From: JAWXBR01 sp034440235
Lineage (GTDB): Bacteria > Bacteroidota > Ignavibacteria > Kapaibacteriales > Kapaibacteriaceae
Direction of reading: 5' to 3'
Length of the DNA stretch: 64,000 nt
Assembly (NCBI GenBank): GCA_034440235.1
Contig: JAWXBR010000010.1
Coordinates: 56,143 to 120,142 of the forward strand
The position numbers were made by a program, and so were the translations under genes. The notes under the pieces were generated by a model, which was not told the DNA's origin, did no database searches, and was given only the letters and a program-made list of their open reading frames with translations. Positions 34,277 to 44,633 of this stretch are shown here, in pieces. Positions within the stretch are counted from its first letter, which is position 1. The number at the start of each line of letters is the position of its first letter.

Positions 34277-37200
34277 ATGGCCACCTTGAACCTACGTACC
34301 CTCTGCATTCTTGCTATAGCTTGCTGCTGCGCTACTCTCAGTGCAGCAGACTCGTTGCAGGTCGTTAAGAACTTGCACATCGAGAAAAACTCGACCAAGG
34401 CATTGATGTCTAGGATGATGCACGGGAAGAACGCAGAACATATCCAGGCAGAAACAGATATCGACCCTCGTTTGTGGTACGAGGCTGGAAGGCCGCACCT
34501 ACGGGTGCGAACACGTACGGACGGTGTTGCTCGCATTACTGGGGCACGTGCACTTGGCGCTGTACCAGAACTCGCAGGCAGCCCCCTAACCGATATCGCT
34601 CTTTTTTATAAAGGCATAGAGCGTCCGTTACTCATCACAGATGGCGATGCCGACAACCAGTTTTCCATGGCTGATACGGTGTGGTTTCAGGGACGTCATC
34701 CGTTTGGCGATACAACCTGGCTCGATCGTTACGACACTACGGCAGTCTACTTTTTAACGGTGCGCACATCGGGAGTGCGGCGTCGGTTCGACCTTTTGCC
34801 AGACAATGCAGGAATTCCTGAGGGCGATCTTTTACCGCACGTTAGAATAAACGAACGCTACGAACTCGATACGGGATTTTATCACCTCGGTAATGCAGTG
34901 GATGAGGTGTTGTCGACATACAATACGTTCTGGGCAACCTACGAGGGGTATTACTGGACGAATCTTCGTGCACTTGCAAAATCTCGTTTTGTTCAACCAT
35001 TAACTTTATACCCTGCAGCCAACGGATCGCTGTCAATTTCGGCGCATGTTATTGCAGTATTAGACCCACCATTAACGCCAGATAATCGTGCGGACTTGAC
35101 AGTCGATGGAGCGGCACACGTGTTTTTTGAACGTGAAGGAATTGGCGGAGAAGTTCTGACGTCGACGCAGCAAGGTTCGGACATGCCTGCAGGCGAAATC
35201 GTTATGGCATTGTATTCTCCGGGCGTTGCTGAGCACGAAGGTAAACCCAATTACTATTCCGATGTGTTGCTCGACTTCATCACCATTACTGGTGATGTGT
35301 TACCTGTGATGCATAACGGAATGCTTCGCTTTCAAACACCGTCGCAGTCTCAGTCCATGCAGATAGGTCTTCGTGGAGCACGCACAAATCGTATAGCTGT
35401 TCTCGACACAACCAATCAGCAGTTTGCATTACACACAACGTCTGCACGCGGATCACTCGTTGTTGCAAGCCTTGCACCTATTAATGTGCGCGACATTATT
35501 TCATCGAATCCTTCATCGGCTATGCGTGCATTTGTACGCATCGACGGGCAGTCGTTCCGCGTCGACTCGACTGTAAGCGGCTTGATTGTTGTGTACCGCG
35601 AGCCCAATGGCGTTGCGCAAATGCTTGTTGATACCGATCCAAACGTTATAGGTGTTCTAATTCAAAGCCTTCAGACGGGCACGGTTGTCGCTGTGTTAGG
35701 CAACGCTTCGATGTACACGCCAATTGCAGCGGCTTTACTAAGTGCAATGCGTAACGCACAACTGCCAACTCCACAAGGTTTGCATTGGGTTGTATCAGGA
35801 GTAGTTCGAGGCCAACCTATTGGTGATGCCAAAGCAAGTGATGAGCACATAGCATTGGGTGTGACGTCGTGGTTCGTATCGGCGTCTGGCACGGCCTGGA
35901 CACCAACGCTTGGACTGTATGGAGGAGGAGAGCGAACGGTATTCGTGAATGACATGAGCAGTGTCGAAGATGCTCGCGTAGAACGCGCCCATCTTTCGAA
36001 TCTCGTTGCAGATTCGTCGGGTGTCGACTACATCTACATCACTCATGCAACACATCGCGCACAAACAGACCGACTTGCCGCATTCAGACGTCAGCACAAC
36101 AATGTGCGTACACGCGTTGTAGACGTCGATGACGTCATCGATGAATTTGGTGCCGGACAACGTTCGCCCGAAGCCATTCGTAACTATCTCAAACATGTTT
36201 GGACGTCTGCCCCTTCTCCCAAGCCCCGTTACCTGTTGCTCGTAGGCAATGCCACATGGGACCCACGCATTGCAATTCCGTTTGGCAACGTCGGATCTAC
36301 ACGTCCAGACCAGGTGCCGACATTCGGACGTCCCTCAAGCGACTTCTGGTTTGGTCTTTTGGATGACGAGAACGAAATCGTCAACCCTGACCTAATCGTC
36401 GGCCGTATTCCGGCAATTACTGCAGGGGAGTCGGAAGCACAGATCGACAAAATCATTCAATCCGACACAATACCATTCGCTCCGTGGATGCGACGCTGGC
36501 AGTTTGTAGGGGGCGGCTCAGAAGCCGAGGGGCTGTGTGATTTGTATACGAACATGATTAGCGATGTTTTTCAGACAGGTGTGACGTTTCTCGATGCACC
36601 GTTCTGTATCGACACGTCAACATTGTGCCGATACACCGCACCTGTGAATGCTGGCTTCTACTTACGCAAGAGTATCGATGAAGGTGTGCAGTGGATGAAC
36701 TTCGTTGGGCATGGTGCTACCAACACATTCGACATCAACGGATGGGATGCAACAGAGTTGGCAAACACCGGACGTTACGGAGTACTCGCGACGTATGCAT
36801 GTCAGACCGGCGCATACGCAAATCCTAGCACCGCTTCAGAAAATGTCGAATACGTCGTGGTACCCAAGCGTGGCTTCATGGCCGCAATGGGCGGCACAGG
36901 ATGGGAGTATCAGGTAAACGTTTCGGATTTGCATCTCCGTATTCATCTCCTAATGCGTAGTGGCACGCGTGAACTTGGTGCTTTGATGTACGCAGCGAAG
37001 CGACCGTTTGCACAACGCGGCACTGCAGAAGGTGTGAACACAACTATGCAGTATTCGCTGCTCGGAGATCCGCTTTCGCGAGTGAGGATGGACGTTGAAC
37101 CCGAGCCGTATGTACGCAAGCAGGACGTTACGATAACCGACCCCGTGGGCTCGACACAAATCACCGATGATGGTGCGTCGATGATCGTAACAGCGGTAGT

Positions 37201-39682
37201 TCAAAATGCTGGTACTGGAACGCAAGAAAAAATTACAGTGCGGTTTCGTCGCACATACGATGGAACTACCGATTCAACCGATGTTGTGCTCGATGGTTTA
37301 TGCAGTAAGGAAATAGCCCGCTGTACGCTAGATGTATCCGGACGTGTTGGCGAGCATGTTGTGAGTATCGAAATCGATCCGCAGCAATCCCTCGGCGATC
37401 GTCGTGAGAACAACACGTACACACAAACCGTTTCTGTGTTTGCACGAACTGTTCTTCCACTTTATCCGCACGCTTATGGTGTGCTTAGTGCCGTTGCAAC
37501 GAAACCGATACGTGTACTCGATCCTTCGACAACAGAACAGCGTCTCGTGACCCTTGTCATAGCCCCTTTACCAGATACAATGCTCGCTGTGCGCCGATCT
37601 GCTCCGTCCGAAGTTGTCCGAACCGGCAGCGTCGTTGACTGGCACGTGGGTTCGCTGTCATCAGATATTGTCGGTGAGCGCTGGCTCGGTGCGTGGACCA
37701 CTAACACCTCTGGACGGGCCTCTGCTGTGTTGTGGCTGCCGATTACAGTAAGCGATACGTCGGCTGGATACGGCGAGCTGGTTCAGTCCGCTGGACGGTT
37801 CAAAACGAACGATGCGCAATCGGTTGTTATCGATTCAATCACTGGTACAATTCGGCTTCGTTCAGATACTCACAATATTTACATTCTGTCGAGTGGCATA
37901 CAAACCTCCGATCTAGATAAAAACCCAACGTTTGCCATTCGAATTGCGCAAACAGAAATCTTACGCAACTCGTACAGGCGTGGCATTAATATCGTGGCTT
38001 TGAATGCTACCGATACAGTACCAAGAGTAGTGCGACGATATGATACGTGGAAAGACCCAACACCCATTACGACCGGACACAATGGCTTTGCCGAAGACGC
38101 TATCAAATTCTTAAGCGATAGTATTCTACCAAGTGATAGGCTCTTGTTTGCATCGTGCGACGAATCGTTTACTGCGTTCGAAGAAAAAGGTCTGATGGAC
38201 ACGTTAAGGGTCCTTTTAAAGGGGCTCGGATCTGGTTTTGCAGACTCGTTGCGTACGAGTTCGTCGTGGGCTATGATCGGACGTAAGGGTCTAGCACCTG
38301 GACAAGCCCAAGAATCATGGAAGGGCGCACCAGATTCGATGGTGAAACTGAACGGTAAACTCGATTTCTACGCTAGTGAAGGCTCGGCTTACAGCGAGTG
38401 GCTGGGTCCAGCGCGACGGCTAATATCCTTGACCCTAGTAGACACTTCTCTAGTACGCAATGAGGATGCTTCCGTCACAATATTTGAGCGCGATTACGCA
38501 GGTCGAGAAACTGCTATCGATCGACTCTTTGTGCCGGGAGAAGGCATTAGTTTTTTTGGTGCTGCACTTCGCGCGGTGAAGGCAGTTATTAATCTAAAAC
38601 ATACAGGTGGTCCGAAGCCTCCGACAACGGCTGTTGCACTGCGCGTACTGTACGAGCCCGCAGACGAATGGATTGTCGAGCCTGACGGACTTTTGGTTGT
38701 AAAAGACAGCGTACTGCGTGGCGACACTGTGCAATCTGTTGTTCGCATTCGCAATGCACGTCCTGAGCAGACAAGCACACTCGCAGACATGCGCGTTACT
38801 GCTACGGGCTCAACAGTAACTGAGAGAGTGTTTTTGCTGGATACAACAGTGGCGCCGACACAAGCTGATTCTACAGCGAACGTTGAAGTTCATATTCCGT
38901 CGGCATCACTCGGAAGTACCTCAATCGTCACGGGATCTGTAGACCCAGACATTATACAGTCTGAGAGTTATACGTTCAACAATGTGCGGACACAGACTAT
39001 TCATGTACGCGAAGACACCGACACCCCAACAATTGAAGTTCGCTTAGATGATGTTCATGTGCGTGGTGGCGAATACGTGTACATCAACCCGTTTATCGAA
39101 GTGCTCGTGCACGATAATTCGCAATTGCAGATTTCCGATCCGACCAAGATGAATGTGTTTATCAACGGTACGCGTATTCGAGAAAACACCTCCACCGATT
39201 TTGAGTTCTTAAATACTGCTGCTGTTCAAGCGTATGGCAAGTACGATGCAAATGATGTGCGTGCGGCAATGCGTTTTAGATTTCCGCTTGAGTTAGGACA
39301 GAATAATATTCTCGTCAAGGCAACGGATGTTACCGGAAATGAGGCAGACTACGAAGTATCGGTCTTTACCTCGTCAAAAGTCGAAATAGCCGAGGTTATG
39401 CCTTATCCCAACCCGTCATCGGGTCCGTTCACCTTCAGCGTCGCACTCGCAGACACTACGCCTACCCGTAGTGCCGTGCTAGAGATTTACAACCTTCAGG
39501 GCATCAGAATTCGAGCACTTTCGACATCTCTAAGCGTCGGCCGGGGCACGCTATATTGGGACGGAAGGGGAGACGAGGGCCAATCGGTGGCCACTGGACT
39601 GTATATGTGGAAACTTTCTGCTACTAATGCAGGCGGAGAGCCACTTTCCCATAGGGTTGGGACGCTGACAATGCTTCGATAA
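34277..39682 (+). CDS. C25 gingipain-fold peptidase with T9SS sorting domain, PorU-like
   Basis: A 1,801 aa product from ATG 34277 (signal peptide LCILAIACCCATLSAA). The C25 region spans about 540-930: VDYIYITH, PRYLLLVGNATWDPR, PDLIVGRIPA, catalytic H812 in NFVGHGATNTF and C842 in LATYACQTGAY, then GFMAAMGGTGWEYQ. CARDB/Ig-like blocks follow (TDDGASMIVTAVVQNAGTGTQ; LRGDTVQSVVRIRNARPEQ). The end is a type A sorting domain (PYPNPSSGPFTFSV … YNLQGIRIRAL … VATGLYMWKLSA). The architecture fits PorU, the T9SS sortase that removes CTDs, but a secreted C25 protease is equally possible; no other por genes are adjacent. The start directly follows a terminator T-run. Confidence 0.88.
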   Translation: MATLNLRTLCILAIACCCATLSAADSLQVVKNLHIEKNSTKALMSRMMHGKNAEHIQAETDIDPRLWYEAGRPHLRVRTRTDGVARITGARALGAVPELAGSPLTDIALFYKGIERPLLITDGDADNQFSMADTVWFQGRHPFGDTTWLDRYDTTAVYFLTVRTSGVRRRFDLLPDNAGIPEGDLLPHVRINERYELDTGFYHLGNAVDEVLSTYNTFWATYEGYYWTNLRALAKSRFVQPLTLYPAANGSLSISAHVIAVLDPPLTPDNRADLTVDGAAHVFFEREGIGGEVLTSTQQGSDMPAGEIVMALYSPGVAEHEGKPNYYSDVLLDFITITGDVLPVMHNGMLRFQTPSQSQSMQIGLRGARTNRIAVLDTTNQQFALHTTSARGSLVVASLAPINVRDIISSNPSSAMRAFVRIDGQSFRVDSTVSGLIVVYREPNGVAQMLVDTDPNVIGVLIQSLQTGTVVAVLGNASMYTPIAAALLSAMRNAQLPTPQGLHWVVSGVVRGQPIGDAKASDEHIALGVTSWFVSASGTAWTPTLGLYGGGERTVFVNDMSSVEDARVERAHLSNLVADSSGVDYIYITHATHRAQTDRLAAFRRQHNNVRTRVVDVDDVIDEFGAGQRSPEAIRNYLKHVWTSAPSPKPRYLLLVGNATWDPRIAIPFGNVGSTRPDQVPTFGRPSSDFWFGLLDDENEIVNPDLIVGRIPAITAGESEAQIDKIIQSDTIPFAPWMRRWQFVGGGSEAEGLCDLYTNMISDVFQTGVTFLDAPFCIDTSTLCRYTAPVNAGFYLRKSIDEGVQWMNFVGHGATNTFDINGWDATELANTGRYGVLATYACQTGAYANPSTASENVEYVVVPKRGFMAAMGGTGWEYQVNVSDLHLRIHLLMRSGTRELGALMYAAKRPFAQRGTAEGVNTTMQYSLLGDPLSRVRMDVEPEPYVRKQDVTITDPVGSTQITDDGASMIVTAVVQNAGTGTQEKITVRFRRTYDGTTDSTDVVLDGLCSKEIARCTLDVSGRVGEHVVSIEIDPQQSLGDRRENNTYTQTVSVFARTVLPLYPHAYGVLSAVATKPIRVLDPSTTEQRLVTLVIAPLPDTMLAVRRSAPSEVVRTGSVVDWHVGSLSSDIVGERWLGAWTTNTSGRASAVLWLPITVSDTSAGYGELVQSAGRFKTNDAQSVVIDSITGTIRLRSDTHNIYILSSGIQTSDLDKNPTFAIRIAQTEILRNSYRRGINIVALNATDTVPRVVRRYDTWKDPTPITTGHNGFAEDAIKFLSDSILPSDRLLFASCDESFTAFEEKGLMDTLRVLLKGLGSGFADSLRTSSSWAMIGRKGLAPGQAQESWKGAPDSMVKLNGKLDFYASEGSAYSEWLGPARRLISLTLVDTSLVRNEDASVTIFERDYAGRETAIDRLFVPGEGISFFGAALRAVKAVINLKHTGGPKPPTTAVALRVLYEPADEWIVEPDGLLVVKDSVLRGDTVQSVVRIRNARPEQTSTLADMRVTATGSTVTERVFLLDTTVAPTQADSTANVEVHIPSASLGSTSIVTGSVDPDIIQSESYTFNNVRTQTIHVREDTDTPTIEVRLDDVHVRGGEYVYINPFIEVLVHDNSQLQISDPTKMNVFINGTRIRENTSTDFEFLNTAAVQAYGKYDANDVRAAMRFRFPLELGQNNILVKATDVTGNEADYEVSVFTSSKVEIAEVMPYPNPSSGPFTFSVALADTTPTRSAVLEIYNLQGIRIRALSTSLSVGRGTLYWDGRGDEGQSVATGLYMWKLSATNAGGEPLSHRVGTLTMLR

Positions 39683-39728
39683 TTAAAGGGTTCCAGTGCC
39701 CCATTAATTAAAGGGTTCCAGTAGCCCA
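39681..39728. repeat. Tandem duplication of about 25 bp between convergent stops
   Basis: AATTAAAGGGTTCCAGT occurs at 39681 and 39706, 25 bp apart. The right copy holds the last codons and stop of the TolC-like gene; the left is an extra copy after the peptidase stop. Confidence 0.85.
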
Positions 39729-41078
39729 TCGCAAGGCGAGACGAGCGCGGGCCCAATCGGCACGCGATGAAACCTGTCGTAGCAAAGCCTCGGCATAGAA
39801 ACGTTCGCGCAAGTTTAGTTGCAAGAGTGTCGACTCGCCGGCCTCGAACTTGCGTTGCTCAGCATCCACCATAATTCGAGCTAAGCGCACTTCTTCGTTA
39901 GCGGCCCCAAGCCGCTCACGCGAACGATCGATCGAGATAACAGCGTTCGCGGCATCTGCATAGATCATCCTATCGATGAGCGCACGTGATAGATCTGCGC
40001 GAAGTACTGTAATGTCTGCCGTTTCGACCTGTGCAGATGCTTGTCGGAAGAGAAGAGGCTGGTTGATCCGCAACCCTACTTTGTAGTCGGTCTTCTTCAA
40101 TGCTGTGACGTCATAAGCCAACAACGCGGCCTCTACTTCTACGAAGGGGCGGAGCAATTCCTGCGCAAGGGAGGAGTCGAGACGCGATGTCTGCTGCAAT
40201 CCCTCTGCACGGACAATTTCTGGACGAAGAGTACGCGCAAGATTTGCAGCCTCGGTTGTGGTCACCACTGTGTCAGCGGTAGGTGGCAGCTCTAGCGGAA
40301 GAAATGCCATGTTCTGCTGTGGTGATCCGTCGCCGTTCCACAAGAACACGGATACATCGATGGCGAACTGCTCTTCGATGCGCAAAGCACGAAAACGTTC
40401 ACCGATGCGGCGTTGTACTTCTTGCGCCATCTCCACGCTGTCGATCACGGCGGACTCGCCCGCACGTGCGCGACGTGTTATGAAGTTGAGCCGCCGTTGG
40501 GCAAGTGTGAGAACGGAATCCGCAACGCGCACGCCCGCTGATGCTTCACTCCAGTCCCAGTAACGAAGTCCAGCCGATCGCAAGAGGTTGTTACGCTCTA
40601 TGCGGTATTGGGCCGATGCCAGGTCGGGCCGCAACATGGCTTTACGCAGTTGGTTCCGCCTGCTGTCTGTAAAGATGCCTTGAAGGATAGGAAGAGAAAC
40701 GCCTATTGAGCCTTCACCAGGGACCGTGGTCGACATTTGCGGATTGATGCTTTGGCCGATTCCGCGACGATACGAGGCTTTCAGTTTGGGGCCGAAGAGC
40801 ATGTCAAGTGGCATTTCGAGTGATCCATCGAACAGATTGAGCCTGTCTCTGCCATCTGTATCCTTGTACTCGTACGAGACGTTCAACAGTGGATCGAAGC
40901 TGCCTAGCGCAGAGCGAATCTCTGCCTCAGCGAGTTCGGGCTCGAAGTCCGCCGAACGAAGCGATGGATGCGTGCGCTCAACCTGCAAAAGGAAGTCCTG
41001 CAAGCGCAGCACATCCTGTGCATACGTGCTAACTGCGAAGCTTAGAACGAGACCTGCCGTCAACGTAAGACGCATCAT
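39708..41078 (-). CDS. TolC-family outer-membrane efflux/secretion channel
   Basis: A 456 aa product from ATG 41078 with a strong ribosome site AAGGAGGA and signal peptide (TLTAGLVLSFAVSTYAQ). It has TolC-type internal duplication: long helices such as LTLAQRRLNFITRRARAGESAVIDSVEMAQEVQ and the corresponding LVDAEQRKFEAGESTLLQLNLRE near the C-terminus. Trimeric channel of tripartite export systems. Its ATG overlaps the HlyD stop (ATGA), third gene of the ABC-HlyD-TolC operon. Confidence 0.9.
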   Translation of the reverse strand: MMRLTLTAGLVLSFAVSTYAQDVLRLQDFLLQVERTHPSLRSADFEPELAEAEIRSALGSFDPLLNVSYEYKDTDGRDRLNLFDGSLEMPLDMLFGPKLKASYRRGIGQSINPQMSTTVPGEGSIGVSLPILQGIFTDSRRNQLRKAMLRPDLASAQYRIERNNLLRSAGLRYWDWSEASAGVRVADSVLTLAQRRLNFITRRARAGESAVIDSVEMAQEVQRRIGERFRALRIEEQFAIDVSVFLWNGDGSPQQNMAFLPLELPPTADTVVTTTEAANLARTLRPEIVRAEGLQQTSRLDSSLAQELLRPFVEVEAALLAYDVTALKKTDYKVGLRINQPLLFRQASAQVETADITVLRADLSRALIDRMIYADAANAVISIDRSRERLGAANEEVRLARIMVDAEQRKFEAGESTLLQLNLRERFYAEALLRQVSSRADWARARLALRWATGTL

Positions 41079-42319
41079 TTCTTTACATCCTCCTTCGCGG
41101 ATACCGGAAATTGTGGCGGAAAGCCCATAAGCTGTCGCCAAAGTTCATAGCCGATCGTCACTTCGTCGAGCAGAACCCAGCCTGTGGCATGGGTGCCTTG
41201 ACGCAGGTATCGATCATCCGGCCATGTGGTATACTGCGGGTCTTCTGTAGGCACAATGAGCACACGGAACCGACCGGTGCCATCGTCAACGGCATCCACA
41301 ACCTTGACACGTCCGTGAAAAATGCCGACGTGGATGTCGCGCCAGCCGGAGAACTGAAAGGCAGGAAAGCCGCTGAACTGTAACGACACGTAGCGTCCCG
41401 GCTCGATAATCGCTGCATCCATGCTGCTGACATATATCTCCACGGCCTGATCTGTGGTCTTTGGAACGATGAGCGCTAGTTCTTCGCCCTCCTTTACAGT
41501 CTGACCTGCACCGGCCTTCGCAATGCGGACCACGGTACCAGACAGAGGAGCGAGAACCACACCAGCACTAATGCGACCCTGGGCGTTGCCGATGCGAACA
41601 TCCACCTCCTGCATAGCAACGTAAGCGTGGTTAATAACGCGCTCTTCTTCGGCGACCAAGGCGTCTATATCTTGTTGTGCCGACGTGAGGCCAGCGATGG
41701 AGGAGATCGAGTCTGCAATTACTTCTTGTATGCGCGCCTGTGCGGCTTCAAACTCGCGTTGCGAAATCAAGCCGTCCTTGAACAGAGTGTCGGCTCGGGC
41801 GAATCGCGTCCGTGCAATGTTGTTGTCGACGATCACACGCTCGAGTCGAGCAAGCGAGGCTACGTAGCGTTGCTCTGCTTGCTTGCGACGCTGGATGGCT
41901 ACGTTGATCGCTTGCTCTTGCGCATCAAACGTGCGGTTGCGCAATGTTTGCAAGCGGCTGAGCAGCTTCGTGTCCATGAAGTTCACGTTAATGTCGGAGA
42001 GGATGGCAACGGTATCGCCTTTGCTGACGTGAGCCCCCTCCCGTACGTACCAACGCACGATACGGCCACTGATGGCGCTCTCAATAGTCTGTGGGCGCGC
42101 TTCCGGTGCGAACGATGTCACCTTGCCCGAACCCACCACAGTCTGCTGCCACGGAACGATTGCGAGAAAGAGTACACTTGCAACGAGCAAGATGCCGATT
42201 AGGATAACGAGCTTGCGAGGTGAACCACCTGTCTCAACGAGACGGAAGGCTGTGCGCCGCGTGGCGTCGATGGTGTCGAGGTTCAGTTCCTGTGCTGGTG
42301 TGCGGTGCGTATCAGGCAT
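41075..42319 (-). CDS. HlyD-family membrane fusion (adaptor) protein
   Basis: A 414 aa product from ATG 42319. One membrane helix (LVILIGILLVASVLFLAIVPW) is followed by split barrel-sandwich halves (IESAISGRIVRWYVREGAHVSKGDTV and VLAPLSGTVVRIAKAGAGQTVKEGEEL), separated by a long coiled coil. A C-terminal beta domain follows. Start overlaps the ABC gene stop by 8 bp (ATGCCTGA). Adaptor linking the ABC exporter to the TolC channel. Confidence 0.92.
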   Translation of the reverse strand: MPDTHRTPAQELNLDTIDATRRTAFRLVETGGSPRKLVILIGILLVASVLFLAIVPWQQTVVGSGKVTSFAPEARPQTIESAISGRIVRWYVREGAHVSKGDTVAILSDINVNFMDTKLLSRLQTLRNRTFDAQEQAINVAIQRRKQAEQRYVASLARLERVIVDNNIARTRFARADTLFKDGLISQREFEAAQARIQEVIADSISSIAGLTSAQQDIDALVAEEERVINHAYVAMQEVDVRIGNAQGRISAGVVLAPLSGTVVRIAKAGAGQTVKEGEELALIVPKTTDQAVEIYVSSMDAAIIEPGRYVSLQFSGFPAFQFSGWRDIHVGIFHGRVKVVDAVDDGTGRFRVLIVPTEDPQYTTWPDDRYLRQGTHATGWVLLDEVTIGYELWRQLMGFPPQFPVSAKEDVKK

Positions 42320-44528
42320 AGCCGGCCTCCGAGCTTCCCGAAGAGAAATGCGAAGCATCGGGGAAGAGGCTGGTGAAGGCACCATTGTTGCGATGAAGGT
42401 CGCCGGGAGTGCCAGACTCAATAATCTCGCCTTTGTAGAGTACGTACACGCTCTGTGTGCGGCGCACCACTTCGGGGTCGTGCGAGATGTTGATAATCGT
42501 CCAACGCGGCCACTTCATCAGCTCATCGAGAATGAGGAGTTTCATACTGTCCTCAATGCCTTCGAAGGCTTCGTCGATGATTAGAACGTCAGGTTTGCTA
42601 AGGATCATACGTGCGAACAAAATGCGGCGGCGCATTCCGTACGAGAGGTTCTCGCCTGCAGCAGTGATCATAGTGTGGATGCCTTTGGGTAGCTCACGGA
42701 TGCTTTGGTCGAGCATCGCCATCGAGATCGCCCACGCTAGGTCTTCTGTTGTCGCGTGCCGACCCAACGTGATATTATCGAGCACCGTGCCGGGGATAAT
42801 CTGATTGTCGGGAAAAATATACCCCACTCGTGAACGAAGTGACCTAAGATCTGCCACACGCGTATCCACACCGTTTACATCGATCGATCCACGAGACGGA
42901 ATATTGAGGCCAAGAATGAGGCGGGCTAGCGTAGACTTGCCCGCACCGCTTGGCCCAACGAGACTCACGCGTTGTCCCGCACTAACACTGAATGAGACGG
43001 TGCTCAACACCGTGTGGCGATCGTACGAAAAACCTACGCCGCTCACAACTACCGTGCCGCCAGCGGGAGCGTTAGGCACGCTTATCCCGCCAACGTCTTC
43101 TAGAGGCTGACCTGTGATGGCCGAAAGTTTGTCGAGCGCGGCAATGAGGTCATAGAATATGTCGAACTGGCCGATGAGCTTTTCCATCGCGCCGAGAATT
43201 AGGATAACGATGATTTCGGCCGCAACTAGCTGGCCAAGCGAGATGCTCCCTTCGAGGACAAGGATGCCGCCAAGAGCGAGGATGCCTACCGTGGCGAACC
43301 CCTTGAACACATAGGATCCGAAAATCTGCCGTGCCAAAACAAGGTAGTGCCTGTGTTGAGCCCCTACATATCCCGTGCTGATATCGTCGATTCGCGAGAA
43401 CGCATACGCACTCGTCCCCGTGAGCTTGAAGCCGAGTTGGTTGCGTGCCACGTCTTCGAGCCACGATGCCGCCTGGTATTTTTTCTCCGAGACTTTTATG
43501 GCAGTGGAGATGGCATTGCGTCCGAGGATAAGCACAAGCACTGGCAAGAAGAGCACGAAGACGAAGTCGTAGAGAAGGAAGAACGGATGGTAGATGCCGA
43601 GGACGACGAGGCCGGTGAGCAACACGAGTACGGCGTTAATCCCTTCGAGGAGGAACTTGCCTACGGACTTTTGAACGGTCATCACGTCGAAGAATCGGTT
43701 GACGAGCTCCGGACCATAAGTGTCTTGCAACGCGCTGGCCTTGATACGGGGTAGGCGGTAGACGAAGTCGAATGCGGTAGACACGAAGAGTCGACGCTGA
43801 ATCATGTCGACGACGTAGCGCTCGAGCACGACAATGACTGCCGTGACCATCATCGCGCAAAACACCACAACGCAGAGAACAACGAGTTGCTGGCTAAACA
43901 CACCGAGGGCAACGGCATTAACGATGGATTGTGAACTGAGTGGGACCACGAGGCCAAGCAAACTCGTGAGGATTGCATACACGGAGACCACCCACACCTC
44001 ACGCTTCTCCATACGAAGGATCTTGCGTATGAGCGGCCACACGTCGCGTAGACGACTCACCGTATATGCACGACTGTCATTGAGCTGATGGCCCCGATGC
44101 TGCGGCAGTGTATCGTCGGAAGACAAGAAGGACTGAAACGTGCCCGAGATTACGATGGCCTCGACGGAATCGCGAGAGCCTACAAACTCCTGCCATGTGG
44201 TTGTGGAAGCACCGATGCCGTCGTATCGTGTCATGGTCGCGATACCTGACGCCTCGATACGTATGCGCACGATGTGACCGTCGAGGTCCATCGTTACGAC
44301 CTCAGTGGAGATGGCTGGCACAACGGACGAAATGCGTTCAACGTTAGCGGCAACGCCGATCTCGCGGAGTGTTGAGGCTATGGTCTCCAGTGTGGCCTCG
44401 GATGTGGTTCGCACATCAGTCACACGGGCTCTGGCGCGAGTGAGGGCAGAGGGTCGGTGTGACAGCCCGGCAATATCGATGATGGCCTGAAGTGCCTCAC
44501 GCTGCCACGGGTTAAATTCTTGGGTCAT
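42312..44528 (-). CDS. Type I secretion / RTX-like ABC exporter, peptidase-less
   Basis: A 738 aa product. An N-terminal cytosolic part (about 1-165) without the C39 cysteine peptidase motif is followed by a six-helix ABC transmembrane domain (about 175-450). The ATPase has Walker A GPSGAGKST, D-loop and Walker B VLIIDEAFEG. The signature is NLSYGMRRR instead of LSGGQ, and the switch His is in ISHDPE. The Walker B glutamate is replaced (DEA keeps E). With HlyD and TolC partners it forms a one-step exporter through both membranes, of the kind that secretes RTX-like proteins or peptides. No substrate gene is adjacent. Stray CTD-tail sequences bracket the operon. Confidence 0.88.
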   Translation of the reverse strand: MTQEFNPWQREALQAIIDIAGLSHRPSALTRARARVTDVRTTSEATLETIASTLREIGVAANVERISSVVPAISTEVVTMDLDGHIVRIRIEASGIATMTRYDGIGASTTTWQEFVGSRDSVEAIVISGTFQSFLSSDDTLPQHRGHQLNDSRAYTVSRLRDVWPLIRKILRMEKREVWVVSVYAILTSLLGLVVPLSSQSIVNAVALGVFSQQLVVLCVVVFCAMMVTAVIVVLERYVVDMIQRRLFVSTAFDFVYRLPRIKASALQDTYGPELVNRFFDVMTVQKSVGKFLLEGINAVLVLLTGLVVLGIYHPFFLLYDFVFVLFLPVLVLILGRNAISTAIKVSEKKYQAASWLEDVARNQLGFKLTGTSAYAFSRIDDISTGYVGAQHRHYLVLARQIFGSYVFKGFATVGILALGGILVLEGSISLGQLVAAEIIVILILGAMEKLIGQFDIFYDLIAALDKLSAITGQPLEDVGGISVPNAPAGGTVVVSGVGFSYDRHTVLSTVSFSVSAGQRVSLVGPSGAGKSTLARLILGLNIPSRGSIDVNGVDTRVADLRSLRSRVGYIFPDNQIIPGTVLDNITLGRHATTEDLAWAISMAMLDQSIRELPKGIHTMITAAGENLSYGMRRRILFARMILSKPDVLIIDEAFEGIEDSMKLLILDELMKWPRWTIINISHDPEVVRRTQSVYVLYKGEIIESGTPGDLHRNNGAFTSLFPDASHFSSGSSEAGYA

Positions 44529-44633
44529 CTGTCGGCGTCCTAGCTATACGTGCAAAGTGGGCGTCAACAAGTGAAAGCACACAATTTAGTGTAGAGTCAA
44601 AGAACTGCTCAGTACCGATTTTATTCGTCAAAT

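Noticed and set aside
41627..42202. 191-codon plus-strand frame antisense to the HlyD gene
   Set aside because: Shadow of a well-supported adaptor protein; no independent coding evidence.
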